A stretch of DNA of 64,000 nucleotides from DATJLY01 sp963729295. GTDB lineage: Bacteria; Pseudomonadota; Alphaproteobacteria; ATCC43930; CGMCC-115725. The position numbers were made by a program, and so were the translations under genes. Every line of letters starts with the position of its first letter. The first letter of the stretch is position 1. The stretch lies in assembly GCA_963729295.1 (NCBI GenBank), contig CAVSNJ010000004.1:307488-371487 (forward strand), given 5' to 3'. This document shows, piece after piece, positions 52,186 through 62,700 of this stretch. The notes under the pieces are model-generated. The model saw nothing but the letters and a program-made list of their open reading frames with translations, did not search any database and was not told the origin of the DNA.

Positions 52186-53343
52186 ATGAAGCGCAGCACG
52201 GATCGAATTCTTACGACCCATGTCGGACGTCTTCAGCGCCCGGAGGAATTGACCCAGGCGATGGAGGCGCATCCGCTCGGCCAGCCGACCGATTCGGCTT
52301 TCGCGGCGCGGCTCAAGGAGGCGGTCGCCGCGGTGGTGCGTCAGCAAGCGGAAGCCGGCATCGACATCGTGTGCGACGGCGAGTTCGGCAAGCTGAGCTG
52401 GAACACCTACATCAACGGGCGCCTCGGCGGACACGAGATCGTGCCGCAAAAACCTGGCGAGGCGGCCCGGCGCTCGCGCGACCGCACCGAATTCGCGCAG
52501 TTCTACGAGGAATTGGAGCGCGGCGGCTCCTACTACTACCGCTCGCCCGGGCGGGACGCGCCAAAGGGCATGCGCCGGGCCTGCACCGGGCCCGTAACCT
52601 ATATCGGGCAGGAGGCACTCAGGCGCGATCTCGAGAATTTGCGCGCCGCGCTTTCCTTCGCCGGGGTCGAGGAAGCGTTCCTGCCGGCGACCTCGCCGAT
52701 CCGGCCGCGTGCCAACGAGCATTACGCCAGCGAGGACGCCTATTACGAGGCGGTGGCGGAGGCGATGCGCACCGAATATCGCGCCATCGTCGATGCCGGG
52801 TTCGTGCTGCAAATCGACGACCCGCACCTGCCCGATTTGTGGGATTCCGAACTCGGAGCGATGACGCTCGCGGAATACTGCATGCATGCCTCCCGAGAGG
52901 TCGAGATCGTGAACCACGCGCTGCGCGGCATCGCGGAAGACCGCATCCGCTATCACATCTGCTGGGGAAGCTGGCACGGCGCGCACGCGCACGACATAGC
53001 GCTGAAGCATGTGGTGCATTTGCTGCTTCAGGTCCGCGCCGGCGCCTATGTGATCGAAGCCGCCAATGCGCGCCACGAGCACGAATGGCAGGTGTGGAAG
53101 GACGTGAAGCTGCCGGACGGAAAAATACTCATTCCCGGCGTCGTCGCGCACGCCACGAACGGGATCGAGCATCCCGAGCTCGTGGCATGGCGCATCAAGA
53201 ACTTCGCGAGCGTCATCGGGCGCGAGAATGTCATCGCCGGCACGGATTGCGGGCTCGGCTACCGGGTTCACCCGCAAATCGCCTGGGCGAAGCTGAAGAC
53301 GCTCGCCGAAGGCGCGCGGCTTGCATCCGACGAACTCTGGTAG
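52186..53343 (+). CDS. MetE-like (cobalamin-independent methionine synthase family) TIM barrel
   Basis: This 385-residue protein matches the C-terminal catalytic half of MetE, alone, as in many catabolic clusters. It opens ILTTHVGRLQRPEELTQAM and has GIDIVCDGEFGKLSW, LQIDDPHLPDLWDSE, HICWGSWHG and GTDCGLGYRVHP with the zinc-type histidine and cysteine. Such proteins move methyl or alkyl groups to thiols; full MetE is about twice as long, so a methionine synthase role is unlikely. The ATG at 52186 has only a GGAGC-type site. The next gene is a similar barrel. Confidence 0.78.
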   Translation: MKRSTDRILTTHVGRLQRPEELTQAMEAHPLGQPTDSAFAARLKEAVAAVVRQQAEAGIDIVCDGEFGKLSWNTYINGRLGGHEIVPQKPGEAARRSRDRTEFAQFYEELERGGSYYYRSPGRDAPKGMRRACTGPVTYIGQEALRRDLENLRAALSFAGVEEAFLPATSPIRPRANEHYASEDAYYEAVAEAMRTEYRAIVDAGFVLQIDDPHLPDLWDSELGAMTLAEYCMHASREVEIVNHALRGIAEDRIRYHICWGSWHGAHAHDIALKHVVHLLLQVRAGAYVIEAANARHEHEWQVWKDVKLPDGKILIPGVVAHATNGIEHPELVAWRIKNFASVIGRENVIAGTDCGLGYRVHPQIAWAKLKTLAEGARLASDELW

Positions 53344-53498
53344 ACGGACGAGGTGGCGCGCAGTTCCGCGACACGAGCCGGCATGCCAAGCACTTCCCAA
53401 CCGCGCTCGGCACGAGCAGAATGACCATCGATGAGCAAATGACGGCGCGTTGAGCGAAATCGGTTTCGGCGATTTTTCAAGCGGCAGGAGATGTGCGA

Positions 53499-54539
53499 AT
53501 GCGTATGGTGACCCCAGTCGGAAAGCGCCTGGTTCAATTCGTCGGCAGCGTGCAGCTCGGCTCGGCGGAGGAAGTCTTCACGAGCATCGCCGCGACGGTC
53601 GGCGATTGCGTGCGCCGTATTCCTGACGGCGAGACGGGCGCTCGCTCCGGCTGGATAAGTTGGCAGCTCGACAAGCTACAACGGGTGGAGGGGCTCGAGG
53701 AGAAAAGCCGCCGCTTCGTCGTCGCGGTCGAGAACCGTCCGGAGCTTGGGCTGAAGCAAGGGGTCGCAATCGGCGACATCAAGCTTGGCCCGCTCGGCTT
53801 CGCCGAGGAGGCGATCAAGTCCTATGCCGTGTTCGCGGGGCTGCGCGCGCGCGGGCGGATCGCCCACGGCGTCCGCTTCCAGGTCAGCATCCCGACGCCT
53901 CTTGCGGTGGTCTATGCCTTCTTCGTGGCCGAAGCCGTGCGGCCCATGTGGCCCGTCTATGAACGGGCCATCTGCCGCGAGCTCGACGACATGTTTCGTG
54001 CCATTCCGCAGCGCGATCTCGCCATTCAATGGGACATCGCGATCGAGATCGACCGCATCCTCGAATTTCCCGAGATCCGCAAGAATTATCCGATCGAGGA
54101 ACTCGTCGCGGCGATCGCGCGCGTGTCCGATCACGTCCCTCGGGAAGTCGAACTCGGCCTTCACCTCTGCTACGGCGATCCGGGCCACAAGCATATCATC
54201 GAGCCCAAGGATACGGGCCTCATGGTCGACCTGGCCAACCGGCTCGTGCGCGCGATCCGGCGTCCCATCACCTGGTTCCACATGCCCGTGCCGCGCGACC
54301 GCGACGATGCGGCCTATTTCGCGCCGCTCGAGGGGCTAAGGCTTGCGCCGGAAACCGAGCTTTATCTCGGCCTCATTCACCTGACCAACGGCATCGAGGG
54401 CGCAAGGCGGCGCCTCGCCGCCGCCAAAACCGCCGTCCCCGAATTCGGCATCGCGACCGAATGCGGCTTCGGACGGCGCCCGCCCGAAACGATACCGGCC
54501 CTCATTGCGCTCCATGGGGAAATTGCCGCTCTGAGCTGA
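53499..54539 (+). CDS. uncharacterised MetE/UROD-like TIM-barrel protein
   Basis: About 346 residues, poorly known. Patterns include VGSVQLGSAEEVFTSIAATVGDCVRRIPDGETGARSGW, VRFQVSIPTPLAVVYAF, WDIAIEIDRILEFPE, ELGLHLCYGDPGHKHIIEPKDTG and IATECGFGRRPPE, which recall the uroporphyrinogen decarboxylase/methionine synthase superfamily, with a Cys-His-type site in HLCYGD and ATECGFG. GGCAGGAG fixes the start at ATG 53499. It lies between the MetE-like gene and a transporter binding protein on the same strand, so methyl or alkyl transfer during catabolism is inferred. Confidence 0.6.
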   Translation: MRMVTPVGKRLVQFVGSVQLGSAEEVFTSIAATVGDCVRRIPDGETGARSGWISWQLDKLQRVEGLEEKSRRFVVAVENRPELGLKQGVAIGDIKLGPLGFAEEAIKSYAVFAGLRARGRIAHGVRFQVSIPTPLAVVYAFFVAEAVRPMWPVYERAICRELDDMFRAIPQRDLAIQWDIAIEIDRILEFPEIRKNYPIEELVAAIARVSDHVPREVELGLHLCYGDPGHKHIIEPKDTGLMVDLANRLVRAIRRPITWFHMPVPRDRDDAAYFAPLEGLRLAPETELYLGLIHLTNGIEGARRRLAAAKTAVPEFGIATECGFGRRPPETIPALIALHGEIAALS

Positions 54540-54579
54540 GGAACGGCTCTCGATCGGCTTCAAAGGGAGGAATCTTGCC

Positions 54580-55671
54580 GTGAAATCAATGTTGCCCGTT
54601 GCTTGCTGCGCGCTCTTGCTTGGTTCGGCGGGCGTGACCACCGTCTCGGCACAAACCGTCAAAGTCACGCCCGAATTGCAGCAGGTCGTTGACGGGGCCA
54701 ACAAGGAAGGCCGCCTCGTGCTCTCCGTCACCGAGAATGCCTTCAAGGGCGCGGAAGGCACGCAACACGCGGTCGACCGCATCAACGCTCTGTTCGGCAC
54801 CAAGCTGCAGCTGAGCTGGTCGCCGGGTCCGGCTTACGCCGCGGTCGCGGCGCGATTGCTCGGCGAGATGCAGGCGAAGCAACCCGCGCACACCGATGTG
54901 TACCTCGGCACCGCCGTGCAGGTTGCGCCGTTCGCAAAGCAGGGGCTGTTCCGGTCGATCGACTGGGTGAAGCTCATGCCCGACATCGTTCCGCCTGGCA
55001 TCGTGGAAGGCGACGGCACCGCGATCAGGATCTACACGACTGTGCCGGCGGTGATCTACAACAAGAGCGAAGAACAGGATGTGCTCAAGGTTAATTCGCT
55101 CGAAGATTTCCTGAAGCCGGAATGGAAGGGCAAGTTCTATTCCAATCCGATTCTGGCTGGCTTCGATGTGGTCGCGTCCGACCAGGTATGGGGCGAGCAG
55201 AAGACGCGCGACTACATTGCGAAATTCGCGGGCCAACTTGCCGGCGTGATCGATTGCGGTTCGCCCGATCGCGTGGCTTCTGATGAGATTCCGGTCGTCG
55301 TCATCGACTGCTCGGGCTCCGATCCGTTGACCGCCAAGTACCGCGCCGTGATGGGGTTCCGCATTCTCAAGGAGTTTGCGCAGCTGCGTTACAACTATAT
55401 CGCGATCCCGCAGAACGCCGCGCATCCCAATGCGGCGATCCTGTTCGCGCTCTATTGGCTCACCGCCGAAGGACAGGACTATCTGTGGCAGGCCAATGCG
55501 ACCGACCTGACCGATCTGCCGGGCTCGCACCGGGCGCCCGACATCGAAAAGCTTACTAAGGAAGAAGGATACAATTTCGTCAGAGTCAGCGTCGCCTGGG
55601 AGAACAGCCAGCCAAACCTCTCGAACGTGCAAAGAGGCCTGATTAAATTGCTTCAAGACAGCATGCATTAG
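54580..55671 (+). CDS. ABC transporter solute-binding protein, family 1
   Basis: The 363-residue protein has a signal peptide (LPVACCALLLGSAGVTTVSAQ) and family-1 features: GANKEGRLVLSVTENAFKG, LPAVIYNKSEEQDVLK-like lobe-2 start, LEDFLKPEWKGKFYSN, and a closing ILFALYWLTAEGQDYLWQ. AAGGGAGG precedes a GTG at 54580; an ATG at 54589 would shorten the signal. It is followed by a fused permease and lacks an ATPase gene. It is the second such pair in the window (first: 35388). Confidence 0.85.
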   Translation: MKSMLPVACCALLLGSAGVTTVSAQTVKVTPELQQVVDGANKEGRLVLSVTENAFKGAEGTQHAVDRINALFGTKLQLSWSPGPAYAAVAARLLGEMQAKQPAHTDVYLGTAVQVAPFAKQGLFRSIDWVKLMPDIVPPGIVEGDGTAIRIYTTVPAVIYNKSEEQDVLKVNSLEDFLKPEWKGKFYSNPILAGFDVVASDQVWGEQKTRDYIAKFAGQLAGVIDCGSPDRVASDEIPVVVIDCSGSDPLTAKYRAVMGFRILKEFAQLRYNYIAIPQNAAHPNAAILFALYWLTAEGQDYLWQANATDLTDLPGSHRAPDIEKLTKEEGYNFVRVSVAWENSQPNLSNVQRGLIKLLQDSMH

Positions 55672-55732
55672 GCACTCGCGGTCGCTTCGGCGATCTTGCC
55701 GTGTACGGACTGACATAGAGCTGATCGAGAAG

Positions 55733-57466
55733 ATGGCGCTTCGCCTGCCCGAACCGTGTCGACAGATCGACCCTGTGCAATTCTCCGTTGCCGGTATCGC
55801 TGTCGTGGTGAGCGGCATCGTCCTCGTCATGCTCGGCGTGATCGTCTGGCTGAGCTTCACCTCGGGCTCGCCCGGCAGCGCCTCGCTCACCTATACGACC
55901 GGACATTACGCCGACGTTTTTCTCGCGCCGCTCACCTACCGCGTGCTGTTCAATACGGTGATCTTCTCCGCCGTCACTCTGGTGGTGGCGGTGGCGCTCG
56001 GTCTGCCGATCGCATGGCTCGTCGAGCGGACGGATTTTCCGGGCAAGCCCGTCGTCTTCACCCTCATGACTGTCGGATTGCTCCTGCCCGGATTCGCCGT
56101 GGCACTCGGCTGGCTCCTCCTGCTGCATCCGAGGATCGGCGTCCTGAACCGGATGGCCATGGCGTTCCTGGGCTTGTCGCAAGCGCCGGTCAACATCGAA
56201 ACGATGCTCGGCATGGGCATCGTCAATGGACTCACCCTGGCGCCGCTTGCCTTCATCATGACTGGCGTCGTGCTGCGCTCGATGGATTCCGCGCTCGAGG
56301 AAGCCGCGAGCATGTCCGGGGCGTCGTTCCCGCAGGTATTGGCGCGGATCACGCTTCCGCTCGCCTGGCCCGGCATCTTGGCCGCCGGCATCTACATCTT
56401 CGCAGTCGGCTTCGCCTCGTTCGACGTGCCGGCAATTCTGGGCTTGCCCAGCCGTATCTACACTTTCAGCACGTTCATTTTCGAAGACGTCACCGCGAAC
56501 ACGGGATTGCCCGATTACGGCGGCGTCGCGACGCTGAGCGTTCTCATGGCTGTCCTCGCCGGCTTCCTGAGCTGGTGGTACCTGTCCGTCAATCGCCACG
56601 TGCCGCGCTACGCGGTGATCACCGGAAAGGGGTACAGGCCGCGGCAAACGAAGCTGGGGCGGTACAAGCTTCCCGCCGCGCTGTTCATCACGGCGTTCTT
56701 TCTTCTGTCCGTGCTCCTGCCCGTGCTCATGCTGGTGTGGGCGGCCGGCCTTCCGTTCCTCCAGCCTTTATCGGCGGCGGCCGCGGCGCAGCTCTCCTGG
56801 GCGAATTTTCGCACACTCTCGCCCGAGTTGCTCGTGGTCGGATTGAAGACGACCGGCCTTCTCATGGTGATCGTCCCGACGATCACGATCGCGGTCAGCC
56901 TCGCCGTGAGCTGGACGGTGCTGCGCACCCGGATCCGCGGCCGCGGCCTCTTCGACTTCTGCGCCTTTCTGCCGCTCGCCATTCCTTCGATCGTATTCGC
57001 CATCGCGGCGTGGCTGTTGGCCCTTTTTGTGCTGCGGAATTTTCTGCCGATCTACGGCACGATCTGGCTTCTCGTCCTTGCCTATGTCATCGCGAGACTG
57101 AGCTACGGTACGCGCATGATGAACGGGGCGCTCATTCAGGTGCATCAGGAGCTTGAGGAATCGGCGCGGCTTAGCGGCGCGAACACGGCCGCGATCATGC
57201 GGTCAGTGCTTCTGCCCTTGCTTACCCCGGCCATTCTCTACACGTGGATTTGGGTCGCGCTGTTGACCTACCGCGAGCTCACGCTCGCCGTTCTCCTTGC
57301 CACAAATGACAACGAGCCGCTGACGATGGTGGTTTGGGGACTGCTGTGGAGCTCGGCCTACGGCAAGGCCTCGGCCGTCTCGCTGATCATGATCGGGCTG
57401 ATGGCGCCGGTGCTGATTCTCTATTGGACCATCGTCCGAAAGACCGGGGCCCTAACTGCCGAATGA
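55733..57466 (+). CDS. ABC transporter permease, two fused transmembrane domains
   Basis: The 577-residue permease has two six-helix halves, each with an EAA loop (EEAASMSGASFPQVLARITLPLAWP and EESARLSGANTAAIMRSVLLPLLTP). It is organised like the protein at 36532 but clearly diverged. No ATPase gene follows: downstream is repeat-rich DNA and an integrase stump. Start is ATG 55733, 60 bases after the binding protein. Confidence 0.88.
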   Translation: MALRLPEPCRQIDPVQFSVAGIAVVVSGIVLVMLGVIVWLSFTSGSPGSASLTYTTGHYADVFLAPLTYRVLFNTVIFSAVTLVVAVALGLPIAWLVERTDFPGKPVVFTLMTVGLLLPGFAVALGWLLLLHPRIGVLNRMAMAFLGLSQAPVNIETMLGMGIVNGLTLAPLAFIMTGVVLRSMDSALEEAASMSGASFPQVLARITLPLAWPGILAAGIYIFAVGFASFDVPAILGLPSRIYTFSTFIFEDVTANTGLPDYGGVATLSVLMAVLAGFLSWWYLSVNRHVPRYAVITGKGYRPRQTKLGRYKLPAALFITAFFLLSVLLPVLMLVWAAGLPFLQPLSAAAAAQLSWANFRTLSPELLVVGLKTTGLLMVIVPTITIAVSLAVSWTVLRTRIRGRGLFDFCAFLPLAIPSIVFAIAAWLLALFVLRNFLPIYGTIWLLVLAYVIARLSYGTRMMNGALIQVHQELEESARLSGANTAAIMRSVLLPLLTPAILYTWIWVALLTYRELTLAVLLATNDNEPLTMVVWGLLWSSAYGKASAVSLIMIGLMAPVLILYWTIVRKTGALTAE

Positions 57467-57877
57467 ATCCGCTCCCATTGGTCGTCGATGCGCGCACCGG
57501 CCGCGCGAGTGGGTCGCAAGAATGGTCGTCAGCAGCCTGGTGACGGGCTGTTCCGCCACAAATGGCCTCCCCCGAAGGCCGTCAGGTTAACAATTCCGTG
57601 GCGGTGCGTCATATCGCGGGAGATCGGCCCACAAGCGATCGGCGGCGCGCCTATTACTCGGCCGGGATGTCTGAAAGTGGCACGACTCCACCGTTCAAAC
57701 CGGCGCGAATGAACGGCGGGTCTTCACCCAACCCGGCCGACTAGGTCCCGGGATGCCTTGTCCGCTTTCGGGAAGTCGAGCCTGGTACGCCGTTGACCGA
57801 CATGGGCGCAGCTTCGCTGACCCAACCGCGGCATAGAGCTCCTCGACGCTAAGATCGAGGAGCTCGTCACGTCGCTA
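57467..57877. other. non-coding region after the permease
   Basis: No gene is supported. Repeat-core remnants occur at 57766 (TTGTCCGCTTTCGGGAAG). The inverted stretch CTCCTCGA/TCGAGGAG at 57841-57864 lies in what reads as a decayed coding sequence, so I do not call it a terminator. Confidence 0.4.
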
Positions 57878-58045
57878 CACCTCCGTGCCCTCGGCGAGGG
57901 CGAGCGCGTCCTCTACGTCAACGCCCAAGATAGCGAACGGTGCTCTCAATCTTCGTGTGGCCGAGCAGGATCTCCACAGCGCGCAGGTTCCCTGTCTGCT
58001 TATAGATGATGGACGCCTTGGTTCGGCGCAGCGAATGGGTCGCCG
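57878..58045 (-). pseudogene. tyrosine recombinase/integrase 3' fragment
   Basis: The minus-strand translation ATHSLRRTKASIIYKQTGNL, then LLGHTKIESTVRYLG, is the C-terminal end of a tyrosine site-specific recombinase. It keeps HxLR (catalytic His-Arg), the second His of LLGHTKI, and the nucleophilic Tyr of TVRYLG. A one-base insertion in the G run after YLG shifts the frame; the true end VDVEDALALAEGTEV with TAG at 57878 is recovered in the other frame. The core-binding domain and the first catalytic arginine are missing. A former mobile island or phage is implied. Confidence 0.7.
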
Positions 58046-58197
58046 CACAACCATTCTATCGCGTTGATGGGCGCGAAACAGTAACGATTGGCCGATAGCG
58101 GCCGGACCGCTTACGGGCGGCCAGGGGGGCAGAAGCGAATATTCACTTTGGACCGCCTGTCGTCCCGGACGGCGCATTGATCATCCGCTTTGTGACG

Positions 58198-59313
58198 TCA
58201 TTCAGTGCTTTTCGCTCCTTCGCTCCCATGCGTCCAGACGCGAACCCTGCCGGCGCGGCCGCGCAGCGTCAGCTCGCCGCCGTCGCGCAATTGGTCCAAC
58301 ACCGCGCCCGCCCGGTCGGACGCTCCATTCCGCAACGCGCCGACCAGCGCCTCGCCCACCACCAACGGCGTTTCGAGCGTGCGCGTGAGCTGCTGCAAGC
58401 GGCTCGCGGTGTTGACCGTATCGCCGATGACAGTGAACGCCATGCCGTGTTCGCTGCCGACATCGCCGAGCACTGCCGGCCCGTAATTGAGGCCGATGCC
58501 GATCGCGAGCAGCGGTTCGCCGTTCTTTGCCCGCTCCTCGTTCCAGGTAGCGAGCGCCTTCAGCATCGAATCCGCGCAGGTGAGCGCTTTTGCGGCGTCG
58601 TCGGCCCCCGGTCTCGGCACCCCGAAGACGGCGAGGATGCCGTCGCCCATATATTTGTCGATCGTCCCCCCGCATGCGAAGATCTGCGCCGTCATGCGCT
58701 CGTGAAAGATGCGCAGCAGCGACATCACCGCCTCGGGCGCCATCGCCTCGGCCATGCGGGTGAAGCCGACAATATCGGCGAAGAGCACCGCGACTGTCTC
58801 GCGCCGCACTGCGCCCAAGGGCTCGTCCCGTTCGGCCAGCATCTCGACGATATTGGGTGAGAAATAACGCGAGAGATTTTGGCGCGCGCGTTCGGCGGCG
58901 GCGCGCCGCCGTTCGAGGTCGCGCAGGTGCGCGACGTCGGCCAGCGTCTTGCGGATCGTGGTCTCGAGATCGGCGAGATCGACCGGCTTGGTGATGAAAT
59001 CGAAAGCGCCGCAATTCATGGCGGTACGCAGATTGGCCATGTCGCCATAGGCCGACACGATGATAGAGCGCATGGCGCTTTGGCGCTCACGCAGCTTCGC
59101 CAGCATCGTCAGGCCATCCATCACTGGCATGTTGATGTCAAGCAGGATCAGGTCGAATCCTGGGTCGGCGTCCAGCTTCGCCAGCGCTTCCTCGCCGTTG
59201 CCCGCGAATGCGAAGGAGAATTCACCCTCCCGAATCTGCTTGCGGAAGCGCTGCGTGATAAGCAGCTCGAAGTCCGGCTCGTCGTCGACGGCAAGGATGC
59301 GAGCGGCAGGCAT
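58198..59313 (-). CDS. receiver - class III adenylate cyclase
   Basis: The 371-residue protein has a receiver (VDDEPDF, D59 in LILLDINMPVMDG, lysine in FITKPVDL), a short coiled linker (ERRRAAAERARQNLSRYFSP) and a class III cyclase (VAVLFADIVGFTRMAEAM and KYMGDGILAVFG supply the metal aspartates; VIGDTVNTASRLQQL the later Asn-Thr-Ala-Ser-Arg motif). No membrane segment. It is third in the operon kinase-receiver-cyclase and starts 10 bases after the receiver gene. cAMP (or cGMP) output is inferred; the cyclase core has the expected key residues. Confidence 0.87.
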   Translation of the reverse strand: MPAARILAVDDEPDFELLITQRFRKQIREGEFSFAFAGNGEEALAKLDADPGFDLILLDINMPVMDGLTMLAKLRERQSAMRSIIVSAYGDMANLRTAMNCGAFDFITKPVDLADLETTIRKTLADVAHLRDLERRRAAAERARQNLSRYFSPNIVEMLAERDEPLGAVRRETVAVLFADIVGFTRMAEAMAPEAVMSLLRIFHERMTAQIFACGGTIDKYMGDGILAVFGVPRPGADDAAKALTCADSMLKALATWNEERAKNGEPLLAIGIGLNYGPAVLGDVGSEHGMAFTVIGDTVNTASRLQQLTRTLETPLVVGEALVGALRNGASDRAGAVLDQLRDGGELTLRGRAGRVRVWTHGSEGAKSTE

Positions 59314-59322
59314 GGGCGTCGG

Positions 59323-59712
59323 TTACGCTTGTGCCGCGGGCAGCCGGGTGAGCTGTGCCTTCAGATGGTCGAAGTCGACGGGCTTGGTGATGAACTCGAT
59401 GGCGCCGAACTCGCTGGCCCGCCGACGCCGCTCGTCGTCGCCATAGGCCGTGACCATCATAACCGGGAGCTCCGGCCAGCGCTGCTTCACCTCGCGCAGC
59501 AGCGTCAGCCCGTCCATGCCCGGCATATTGATGTCAGATAGAATGACCAGCAGCTCCGGCTGGATCGGGTCTTGGAGGCGTTCCAATGCCTCTTCGCCGG
59601 AATCGGCGAAGTGCAGCACATAGGTGCCTTGCCGCGCCTCGTGGCGGAAGCGTTGGCGAAACATTTCCGCAACATCGGGCTCGTCATCGACGACAAGAAT
59701 ACTGACACTCAT
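59323..59712 (-). CDS. single-domain response regulator
   Basis: The 129-residue lone receiver has ILVVDDEPDVAEMF, D60 in VILSDINMPGMDG, TAYGD and FITKPVDF. It has no output domain. It begins 20 bases after the kinase gene stop and is followed 10 bases later by the receiver-cyclase gene. Its N-terminal half resembles that of the cyclase receiver (MxxxILxVDDEPD, FRxxxRxG), so the two likely arose by duplication and may exchange phosphoryl groups with the same kinase. Confidence 0.85.
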   Translation of the reverse strand: MSVSILVVDDEPDVAEMFRQRFRHEARQGTYVLHFADSGEEALERLQDPIQPELLVILSDINMPGMDGLTLLREVKQRWPELPVMMVTAYGDDERRRRASEFGAIEFITKPVDFDHLKAQLTRLPAAQA

Positions 59713-59732
59713 AAAGCTCCCCGTTTTTTGAT

Positions 59733-62700
59733 TTACCGCTTTCGTGGAAGTCGGATGGTGAATTCGGTGAAGTCGTCGACCCGGCTTTCGACCGCGATTG
59801 TGCCGCCGTGCTGTTGCGTCACAATGTCGTAGCTGATCGAGAGGCCGAGGCCGGTGCCTTCGCCGGTCGGCTTGGTGGTGAAGAAGGGCTGGAACAGCTT
59901 GTCCTTGAGTTCGGGCGGAATGCCGGTGCCGTTGTCGCGAACGCGCACCTCGACCGCGTCGCCGAGCTCGCGGGTTGCGACCCTCAGCACCGGGCGGAAA
60001 CCGGCGTCGCCGCCTTCCCTACGCCGCTTGTTAGCGGCATAGAATCCGTTGCCGCAGAGATTGAGGAACACACGTGTCAGATCCTGTGGCACCAGCTCGA
60101 TCGGCTTCACCGCTTGGTCGTAGTCGCGCTCCAGCGTGATGTTGAAATTCTGGTCCTGGGCGCGCGCGCCGTGAAAGGCAAGGTTGAGCGATTCCTCGAC
60201 CAGCGCGTTGACGTCGGCCTCGCGCCGGTCGCCGCTGCCGCCGCGCGAATGCGCGAGCATGCTCTTGACGATGCCGTCGGCGCGACGCCCGTGCTCCTGA
60301 ATCTTTTCGAGATTGCCCGAGAGCATCTCCATCGCTTCGTCGATCTCGCCGCGCTTGGCGGCGTCGAGGGTCGCGAACGCGGGCGCCGCCGTCTCCTTCA
60401 ACTCGCCCAGGAGGTCGTTTGACAGGCTGGCGAAGTTGTTGACGAAGTTGAGCGGATTCTTGATCTCGTGCGCGATGCCGGCGGTGAGAGCGCCGAGCGA
60501 AGCCATCTTCTCCGCCTGGATCAGGTTGCCTTGCGCCAGCTTCAGGTCGGCGAGCGCGCGTTCCGCCGCTTCGCGCGCGGCCAGAATGCTCCGCTCCGCG
60601 AGCTTGCGCTCGGTGATGTCGGAATAGATGAAGACGAACCCGGCACCGCCGGGGATCGGGTTGCGCCGAACCTCCAGCACCCGACTGTCCGGCCGCGTCC
60701 GCTCGTAGCGGATCGGGCGCACATCGCCGTCGCGGTCCGGACCGCCGACGTCCGGAGGCGCCGTGTCGCCGAATTCGCCGCGCTCGGTAAAATAGTGCAC
60801 CAAGCTGGTGTAGGTCTGCGGTGTCTTAAGCCATTCCTCCGGTATGTCCACCATGTTCAGGAAATTACAATTCCAGGCGACAAGCCGCTGCTCGCCGTCG
60901 AACATGATGACGGCGTCGCCCATGTTGTCGAAGGTGACCCTGAGCTCGGCCTGACGCTGGCGGATTTCGTCCAGGAGCCGCGCATTGTCCATCGCGATCA
61001 CGGCCTGCGCCGCGAAACTTTCGAGGAGCGCGATCTGGCTGTCGCTGAAGCGCTGGGCCTCGAACCGGGCCGCGACGATCACGCCGAGCACGGTTCCGCC
61101 TTGCCGCAGTGGCACCGACAGCAAGGTCCGCACGCCGTTCGCATATGCCAGACGCATCATCGGGTGGTCGAGCCGAGCCATGTCGATGAGGTGTACGAAG
61201 CGCTCGCCGTCGAGGAGCGGCTGGCTGAGCGGGATGTCCGCTCCCAAAATCCCATCGCGCAACCGCTCCGCAATCGGTTCGGGGACGCCGCGCATAGCGG
61301 CTGGGCGGAAGTAATCGCCGTCGCGCAGGAACAATGTCCCATGGCCGCTGCCGCACAGGGCGTGCGCCTTCTCCAACACCGCGTCGAAGACGGGCTGGAG
61401 ATCGCCCGGGTTGGCGTTGATGACGCCCAGAACCTCGGCCATCGCCCGCTGCTGCTCCAGGCTTTCGCGCAACTCGCTCAGGAGCCGCGCATTGTCCATC
61501 GCGATCACGGCTTGCGCTGCGAAACTTTCGAGGAGCGCGATCTCCTTCTCCGTGAAAGGCCGGACCTCGCCGCGGTTGCACGAGATCATGCCGAGCAGCT
61601 TGTCGTCCTTCCGGAGCGGCAGCAGCAGGTTGGTGCGCACGCCGCCGCGCGTGGCGACCTGGCGCGCAATCGGATCGTCGAACTCGAAAAGATCGTGAAT
61701 GTGAACGAAGCGGGCGCCCTCGAGCAGCGGACGGGGTTGCGCACCGCCTGCGGCGGCAGCGCCGCGGCGCAGAAGCAGCGCCAGCTCGTCAGGATAGCCG
61801 TGCACCGCCATCGCGCGGAAGACGGCCCCGTCGTAGAGGAAGAGCGCGCCGCGCGAAGCGCCGCAGAGCGTGTGAGCCTTTTCGAGGATCGCGTCGAACA
61901 CCGGAGCGAGATCGCCGGGCGAGGAATTGATGACTTGCAGCACGTCCGCGGTCGCGGTCTGACGGTCGAGCGCTTCGCGCAGCTCCGTCAGCAGCCGCGC
62001 ATTCTCGATCGCGATCACCGCCTGGTCGGCGAAGGTGCGCACGAGTTCGATCTGCCGATCGGTAAACGGCTCGACGCGGCGGCGAGCGAGCGAAAACGTC
62101 CCGACCACCGTTCCCTCGCGCAGCATCGGCACGCCCAGGACGCTGCCAATGCGATCGACCGTTACAGCGGTACGCATGACAAAGTGCGGGTCCGCGGCGA
62201 GGTCCTCAACATGGACGACCTTGCCCTCCAGCGCCGCCCGGCCGGCGATGGTTTCCTGACCTGGCACAACAACCTGGCGCCGAAGAGTCTCGCCGAACTC
62301 ATCGCTGACGCCACGGATCGCCGCGTAGCGGTACACCTCTCCGTCGCGAAGCGCGAGCGCTATGCCGCCATCGGCGCCACACAATTGCCCGGCGGTCTCG
62401 ACCAGCTTGTCGAGCACGGGTTGAAGATCGAAGGTCGAGCGGCTGATGACCTTCAGCACGTCGCTGGTGGCGGTCTGGTATTCAAGTGATTGCTGCAGAT
62501 CGTTGGTCCGCTTGCGCAGGTCCGTCACCAGTCGCGCATTCTCGATCGCGATCACCGCCTGGTCGGCGAACGTGCGAATGAGGCCGATCTGCCGTTCGGT
62601 GAAGGGTTCCACGCGATTGCGCGTCAGGCTGAACGTGCCGAAGACCTCCTCATCCCGCATCATTGGCACACCGAGCGCGCCATGGACCTCATTCAGCTCC

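Noticed and set aside
57841..57864. Inverted repeat CTCCTCGA/TCGAGGAG as a terminator
   Set aside because: It lacks a T-run and its surroundings read as decayed coding sequence, so the symmetry is probably from codon use.
60468..62489. 673-residue open frame opposite the GAF kinase
   Set aside because: Antisense shadow: composition is rich in Arg, His, Val and Asp with no domain, and the opposite strand has repeated GAF motifs.
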